From positions 1 to 37,408 of the forward strand of contig JAITTG010000011.1 of NCBI GenBank assembly GCA_031287095.1: 37,408 bases of DNA, in the 5' to 3' direction. Made by a program: the position numbers and the translations under genes. Under the pieces are notes generated by a model. The model was not told where the DNA came from. It searched no databases and saw nothing but the letters and a program-made list of their open reading frames with translations. Each line of letters starts with the position of its first letter. The stretch's first letter is position 1. This document shows, in pieces, positions 32,967 through 37,408 of this stretch. Origin of the DNA: Candidatus Parendomicrobium reticulitermitis. GTDB lineage: Bacteria; Elusimicrobiota; Endomicrobiia; Endomicrobiales; Endomicrobiaceae.

Positions 32967-33002
32967 GCAGGATATAAAAACTCATTTTTGTTTTTATCCT
33001 GC
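32967..33002 (+). terminator. terminator-like hairpin after the CFI-box gene
   Basis: GCAGGATATAAAAAC pairs with GTTTTTATCCTGC (two extra nt bulge on the left arm) around TCATTTTT. It begins 3 nt after the stop. A truncated family A arm (33002-33022) follows in place of a U-tract. Confidence 0.55.
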
Positions 33003-33052
33003 AAGTTTGACCCGCAATGACGACAAACAAAGGTTTTTAGAGAGACATCATC

Positions 33053-33081
33053 GAGGTCGTTTTTTCTACCCAAACGACCTC
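33053..33081. repeat. GAGGTCGTTT hairpin repeat
   Basis: Perfect 10-bp arms GAGGTCGTTT and AAACGACCTC flank TTTCTACCC. A related copy with two stem changes is at 31392-31420. Both lie 60-200 nt before plus-strand ribosome-binding sites, with a similar downstream CAAA(C/T)CA(A/G)TAT word. Confidence 0.6.
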
Positions 33082-33143
33082 GCATTGCGCAAACCAATAT
33101 AGACAAGCGTCTAAAAGTAAAAAATAAAACATAGGAGGATATC

Positions 33144-33261
33144 ATGAAAAATATTTTTTAAATTAGTCGATTAAAAATGTAGAAAAAAATTCATTATTGC
33201 TATCGGAATAATTATTCTAAAAATTGATTGGGCTGATAAAACAATCATACAAAAAACATGA
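33144..33261 (+). pseudogene. broken small membrane-protein gene or 5-codon ORF
   Basis: A strong ribosome-binding site (TAGGAGG, 5 nt spacing) precedes ATG 33144, but the frame stops after MKNIF within a run of seven T. Dropping T residues would give MKNIFKLVD. Further on, another frame reads KKFIIAIGIIILKIDWADKT, a membrane-like segment, to a stop at 33261. This looks like a frameshift-damaged small gene, though the minimal ORF itself could be a leader peptide. Confidence 0.35.
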
Positions 33262-33273
33262 TGGAGGATTAAA

Positions 33274-33759
33274 ATGAAAAATTCAGTGAAAATTTTTAAA
33301 GTTTATACTTTTTTGGCATTTTGTTTAATATCTTTTGTTGGCTGCAATGTTGAAAATGGCGGCGGCGAAAAAATCATGGGAATAGATTTTGCTTATTTAG
33401 ATAAATTGTTTGCCATGGATCGTAATGACTTAAAATTTGATGTTCCGAATGTGTTTATTGCAGACCGCTCAGGATTTGGCATTAACGAGGATAGAAAAGT
33501 AGTTAGAGGCGTAATTGCTGAAATTTCAAAGTTAAAAATAGGCGATGCTTTTGGTCCAAGCGTAGTGTTAGACAATAACAATGAGATTACAGTGTCAGTA
33601 ATTTATAAATCCAAAAATCTATCTTATACCGATGGCAGTCCTTTATATTTAAATGTAGCTTTTATTTATTGGGATGGGGACAAATACGGCGTAATAACAG
33701 TTACACAAAACAAGACAGAGCAAAAGAATTGGCTTAAAAAAACAAAAATAAAACAATAA
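33274..33759 (+). CDS. probable lipoprotein of unknown function
   Basis: The family is not recognised. This 161-residue protein has an N-terminal signal (VYTFLAFCLISFVGCN) with a lipobox-like FVGC, giving Cys24 as probable lipidation site; the Phe-Val at -3/-2 is unusual but acceptable. The mature part is small and beta-rich (VVRGVIAEISKLKIGDAFGP, EITVSVIYKSKNL, YLNVAFIYWDGDKYGVITV). GGAGG lies 8 nt before ATG. It precedes the autotransporter by 68 nt in the same direction and could be transcribed with it. Confidence 0.7.
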   Translation: MKNSVKIFKVYTFLAFCLISFVGCNVENGGGEKIMGIDFAYLDKLFAMDRNDLKFDVPNVFIADRSGFGINEDRKVVRGVIAEISKLKIGDAFGPSVVLDNNNEITVSVIYKSKNLSYTDGSPLYLNVAFIYWDGDKYGVITVTQNKTEQKNWLKKTKIKQ

Positions 33760-33827
33760 TTGATTGGGATTTGTGATACGGTAAAAAATAGATAAATGTC
33801 AAAATTAAAAATAAGGGGGAGTATAAA

Positions 33828-36800
33828 ATGAAAAAGATATGTTTGCAGTTAGTATTGTTGTTTATTGGGGTTTTTGCTTATGCTGATACTTATAATATAA
33901 GCAATTGGACGGATTTGAATAATAGATATACCAATGCTTTTTCGGGAGATGTTTTAAATATCAATGGTAATATCTATTTTGGCGGAGATCTTACTAACAC
34001 TCCTGGTTGGAATAATATTTCAATCAAGGCAATAGGCGCAACGAGAACATTATATGGAGGTGAAAATTATGGATTTGATATAACCAATAAAACCGTAAAT
34101 TTTGAAAATTTATCATTTAATGGATTTCACAACGCAATAGATATATCAAATTCTACTATCAATTTTTCTGGAAACAATATTGATTTTACTGAAAATGTGG
34201 GGTGTGCCATTACTGCTTATATGTCAAGCATAACTTTTACCGCTAAAAATATCCATTTTTTAAATAATACTGACCGTGGGCAGCACCAGTACTATAATTA
34301 TGTAATTTTCTTAAGAGGCTCAAAAATGAGTTTCATTGATAATAATATAAATTTTACAGAAAATCTTCCTATTTTAGTTACAGACACATCAAAACTTGAA
34401 TTTATATCTAATAATTCTGACATGAATATCTCTTTTTCAAATAGCGATATACTGCTTAACAGTGCATATTCCTACGGTAATAATCAAATCATATTCAATG
34501 CAAATTTAGGCAGACAAATCAATGTCAACAACAGAATGATAATCGAGGATAATGATTATACTTATGGCACTACTGACAAAGTTCAAAAAACTGGCGCAGG
34601 CGATTTAGTGTTTAAAAAGAATTCTCAAATAGAAATCGAAATTCATTTTGACATAGACGAAGGCACAGTAAAAATGTTCCCCAACATTTCCTCAATCAAT
34701 TATTTAACAATCGCCAACGGCGCAACCTATTCAATGGAAAATGAAGAAGTCGGTAAGACTTATATAAACAACAACGCCACTATAAGCGGGGAATTGGTTT
34801 TGGATTTGGATTTTAACAATCAGACGGGAGATTCTCTTTATGTCACAGGCTCTTTACAAGTTGTTGCTGGCAGCGTTTTGACGGCGAATTTGCTCAATAG
34901 AGGCGCGGTCGGAAAACGGGTAAGAATAGCGCAGGCGGGGACTCTTAATTACGGCGGGTTTGGTTATGATACGAGTTATTTTAATATCGCTACCGATGGA
35001 AATTCTTTGGTAGTAGAGTTGATTGCTTTGCCGCCGAGTTTTTGGGATGTTTTTGTCGGTCGTTATCAAAACGCTCAAAATAACGCAAACCTTTCTTTGA
35101 GCAAATCTCTTACAGCGGAAAACGACAGTATTGGTTTTGCCGCTCCTGCCAATAACAATATCACAATCAATGGAAACGGCAATGTTTTAGACTCCTCAAT
35201 AAAATCAGACCTCTATTTTAATTTGAACAATAAAACAATGACATTTAACAATTTGGTTTTGAAAGGTTTTAGGCATATCGGCAATGGCGGCGCGGCGCTA
35301 GCGGATAATGCAAATCTCACTTTTTCAGATGTTCACTTTACAAACAATTCCGCAAGCGGTTTAGGCGGCGCGATTTATGCCGCTAATGCTTCTCAAATTT
35401 CTATCAAGGCAGATAATAAAGATGTGTCTTTTAGCGGCAATAAAACAAACGGCGCAAATAATGATATTGCCCTCAACAACGCTTCTTTGATTTTAAACGC
35501 TTCATCAGATAGAAAAATCACAATGAGCGGTGGAATATCGGGCAGCGGCAATGTCAATAAAAAAGGCGCTGGGACTTTGATTTTTAATAATGGCGCGATA
35601 GTAAATTTGCAAGGAACTTTAACCATTGAAAATGGTTTGGTTTTAAATTCTAACGCTAATATCAGCGTAAGCGCTCTCACAATCAACGCAAACGGCAAGT
35701 ATTCTATGGATAATAATGACGGTATTATGAATGAAACAAAAATAAGCAGCGGAACGCTCGGCGGAACTTACAATATAGAAATAGATTTTGAAAATAATAT
35801 CGCCGATATTTTGACATTAGACGGCGGAGCATTGAGCATTGGCGGGAAATTAAACATAAATCCTCGCGGCGCCTCTTACGCTAATATAGATAAGACAGTC
35901 GCAATAATAAAAACTGAAAACGGAGGCGGTATCAGCGGCAGTTTTTCTTATGATACTAATCATTATGCATTGATTTATGATTCCGCATTGACGCAAGTTA
36001 AATTGATTAAGGCTGTTGTTGATTTTTTAAGCGTCCCGAACTTAAATGACAATCAAGAAAAAGTTGCAAACATATTAAATAAAGCGATGAATGACGGCAA
36101 ACTTTCCGATATAGTAAATCCCATAAGCAATATGGTCGGCTATGACGACTATACCGCCGCAAAAAAGGCTTATGACGCGATAAGCGGCGAGGCATATAGC
36201 AAAATTCTATTATTGGGAGCGATAGATAATAATATGAGAGACATTTATTCCCGAGTGAATTTGAATACCGTCAAAGAGACAGGCGAAGATTTGTCTGAAA
36301 TTTGGGCTGGCGGCGGCATTAAAGGTTTGTCTTTTGCATCTGATAAAAATTCCGATACAGAATTTAAGACAAACGGTTTTGCCGCTCAAATAGGCGATGA
36401 TATTTTTAATGACGGCGACCATTTTGTAGGCGGTATTTACGCTGGATTTTCTGCCGATAATTTTGAACAAGACGCGACAAAAGGAAGTCTGACAGACATT
36501 GCTTTAGGCATTTACGGCGGACATTTTTATGAGAGTATTCGTCTTGGCTGGGCATTAAGCGCAGGTATGCAAAATATCCAAACGGAGCGGGATTTGAGTT
36601 TTGCCAATTTAAAGCCAAAAGCAAATTTCAACACTTTTAGCGCAAGATTTGCGGGCGAAATAAAATATATCGCAGACTTTTATGACAATATGAAATTAAC
36701 TCCCTTTATAGGCGCGCAAGGCGGTTATGTAATAAGCGGCGAGATAGAAGAAAAAGACGGCGGAGACGCCAATTTGCATATAGACGGAGCAAATTATTTT

Positions 36801-37112
36801 AGATTTTCTCCAACGGCAGGCATCGGCATTGAAAACAGAGAAGGATTTTTTCAATGGTATTTGTATGGTTATTTCGGCTATTTATTAGCAGGCAAAGATA
36901 CGCCGACAAGCAATGTTTATTTTGCCAATGCCCAAGATTTAGGCAATATGACAATAGGCGGACAAGAGCAAAACGCAATCTTTTTTGGCGGCAATATAGG
37001 CGGAGAATTTGTATTAGGCGAGTATTTCTCTCTATACATAAATGCAAATATAGAAAAAGCGGATATTATTACGAGGTATAGGTTTGGCGCGGGGATTAAT
37101 TTGAAAATTTAA
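33828..37112 (+). CDS. autotransporter (type Va) with duplicated beta-helical passenger
   Basis: This 1094-residue protein has a signal peptide (1-19, MKKICLQLVLLFIGVFAYA). The long passenger (about 20-735) has repeated short beta-strand and Asn/Gly-rich turns, including FTNNSASGLGGAIYAAN near 500-515, typical of polymorphic outer-membrane and autotransporter beta-helices. The C-terminal 12-strand translocator (about 815-1094, from SEIWAGGG to RYRFGAGINLKI) follows. The passenger is an internal duplication: VQKTGAGDLVF near 250 and VNKKGAGTLIF near 575, each followed by YSM(E/D)N, a (Y/L)..(I/L)D(L/I)DF(N/E)N block and a YDT block, spaced about 325 residues. The GGGGGAG ribosome-binding site is strong. 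It is secreted to the surface; ligand unknown. Confidence 0.9.
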   Translation: MKKICLQLVLLFIGVFAYADTYNISNWTDLNNRYTNAFSGDVLNINGNIYFGGDLTNTPGWNNISIKAIGATRTLYGGENYGFDITNKTVNFENLSFNGFHNAIDISNSTINFSGNNIDFTENVGCAITAYMSSITFTAKNIHFLNNTDRGQHQYYNYVIFLRGSKMSFIDNNINFTENLPILVTDTSKLEFISNNSDMNISFSNSDILLNSAYSYGNNQIIFNANLGRQINVNNRMIIEDNDYTYGTTDKVQKTGAGDLVFKKNSQIEIEIHFDIDEGTVKMFPNISSINYLTIANGATYSMENEEVGKTYINNNATISGELVLDLDFNNQTGDSLYVTGSLQVVAGSVLTANLLNRGAVGKRVRIAQAGTLNYGGFGYDTSYFNIATDGNSLVVELIALPPSFWDVFVGRYQNAQNNANLSLSKSLTAENDSIGFAAPANNNITINGNGNVLDSSIKSDLYFNLNNKTMTFNNLVLKGFRHIGNGGAALADNANLTFSDVHFTNNSASGLGGAIYAANASQISIKADNKDVSFSGNKTNGANNDIALNNASLILNASSDRKITMSGGISGSGNVNKKGAGTLIFNNGAIVNLQGTLTIENGLVLNSNANISVSALTINANGKYSMDNNDGIMNETKISSGTLGGTYNIEIDFENNIADILTLDGGALSIGGKLNINPRGASYANIDKTVAIIKTENGGGISGSFSYDTNHYALIYDSALTQVKLIKAVVDFLSVPNLNDNQEKVANILNKAMNDGKLSDIVNPISNMVGYDDYTAAKKAYDAISGEAYSKILLLGAIDNNMRDIYSRVNLNTVKETGEDLSEIWAGGGIKGLSFASDKNSDTEFKTNGFAAQIGDDIFNDGDHFVGGIYAGFSADNFEQDATKGSLTDIALGIYGGHFYESIRLGWALSAGMQNIQTERDLSFANLKPKANFNTFSARFAGEIKYIADFYDNMKLTPFIGAQGGYVISGEIEEKDGGDANLHIDGANYFRFSPTAGIGIENREGFFQWYLYGYFGYLLAGKDTPTSNVYFANAQDLGNMTIGGQEQNAIFFGGNIGGEFVLGEYFSLYINANIEKADIITRYRFGAGINLKI

Positions 37113-37408
37113 CTGTTCGCTTGCATGCTTGGCATTTGTCTCTTGCCGTCATTGCCGAGCGTCTTTGTCGGGAATCCAAGATTAACCGCAAAGCGATTGA
37201 ACGACAATGATTGTCTGCTAAAAGCGGATTCTCAATAGAGATCGATAAAAACAGAGAGAAAAGAGAAAAGAGAAAAGACGGCAAAGACTATTAAAAAAAG
37301 ACGCGCTTTGCGAGGAAAATGGATTCCCGATTGAGACATTCGGGAATGACGGAGTTGGTGAGACGATTGGGGATAATGGGAAAAGAAACAACGACAGAGA
37401 CTGCGGGT
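37113..37408. other. gene-free right end with repeats
   Basis: No gene is seen. GGATTCCCGATTGAGACATT with CGGGAATGACG (37321-37352) is another short palindromic repeat (CCCGA...TCGGG). A degraded copy lies near 37143-37175 (GTCATTGCCGAGCG...CGGGAATCC). The last bases (ACTGCGGGT) look like the start of another family A arm cut by the window edge. Purine-rich AGAGAAAAG runs lie at 37250-37280. Confidence 0.6.

Overview
The window comes from an AT-rich, Gram-negative (diderm) bacterium. Genes for LPS export (LptD), Kdo synthesis (KdsD), a TolC-type outer-membrane channel, an LpxL-like acyltransferase and an outer-membrane autotransporter all point to an LPS-bearing outer membrane. The compact, AT-rich genes, the many AAA_14/DUF4143 ATPases and the abundant small palindromic repeats would fit an Elusimicrobiota/Endomicrobium-like organism. 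That placement is a guess from general impression, not from a marker gene.

Layout. (1) 1-6622, minus: a two-gene restriction-like module, a PLD-SNF2 helicase followed after 3 nt by an Eco57I-type DNA methyltransferase that runs off the left edge. (2) 6882-13198, minus: an envelope block transcribed ROK kinase -> lptD -> rlmN -> tolC -> hlyD, mostly with overlapping or abutting genes. (3) 13199-13610: a composite palindromic repeat array. (4) 13611-19843, minus: a tight eight-gene operon hisH-hisA-hisF-hisI-trpF-like-kdsD-accD-folC. It has a recognisable promoter and an intrinsic-terminator hairpin in its leader, which suggests attenuation. (5) 19973-21382, plus: an XRE regulator followed by decayed genes, including a frameshifted DUF6088-like antitoxin. 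(6) 21406-22719, minus: a first AAA_14/DUF4143 ATPase. (7) 23151-26191, minus: a four-gene module (FabZ/ApeI-like dehydratase, 4HBT thioesterase, GT2-DUF2062, LpxL-like acyltransferase) that resembles the tailoring part of aryl-polyene-type clusters but has no ketosynthase or ACP here. (8) 26576-28186, plus: threonine synthase and a DUF3467 protein. (9) 28187-31589: a second DUF4143 ATPase in a repeat-rich, gene-poor tract with a 60-bp palindrome, MITE-like elements, two strongly nested hairpins and a nucleotidyltransferase remnant. (10) 31590-37112, plus: a small unknown protein, a zinc-ribbon/CFI-box protein, a probable lipoprotein and a 1094-residue autotransporter with a duplicated passenger. 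(11) 37113-37408: repeats only.

At least five families of short palindromic repeats occupy the intergenic space. Some have altered genes: one forms the last residues of the thioesterase, and another separates two copies of the dehydratase start and now supplies its ribosome-binding site. The strongest candidates for something not well described are the nested RNA-like hairpins near 30.0 and 31.3 kb, the reduced aryl-polyene-like module, the his-operon leader, and the helicase/methylase pair.
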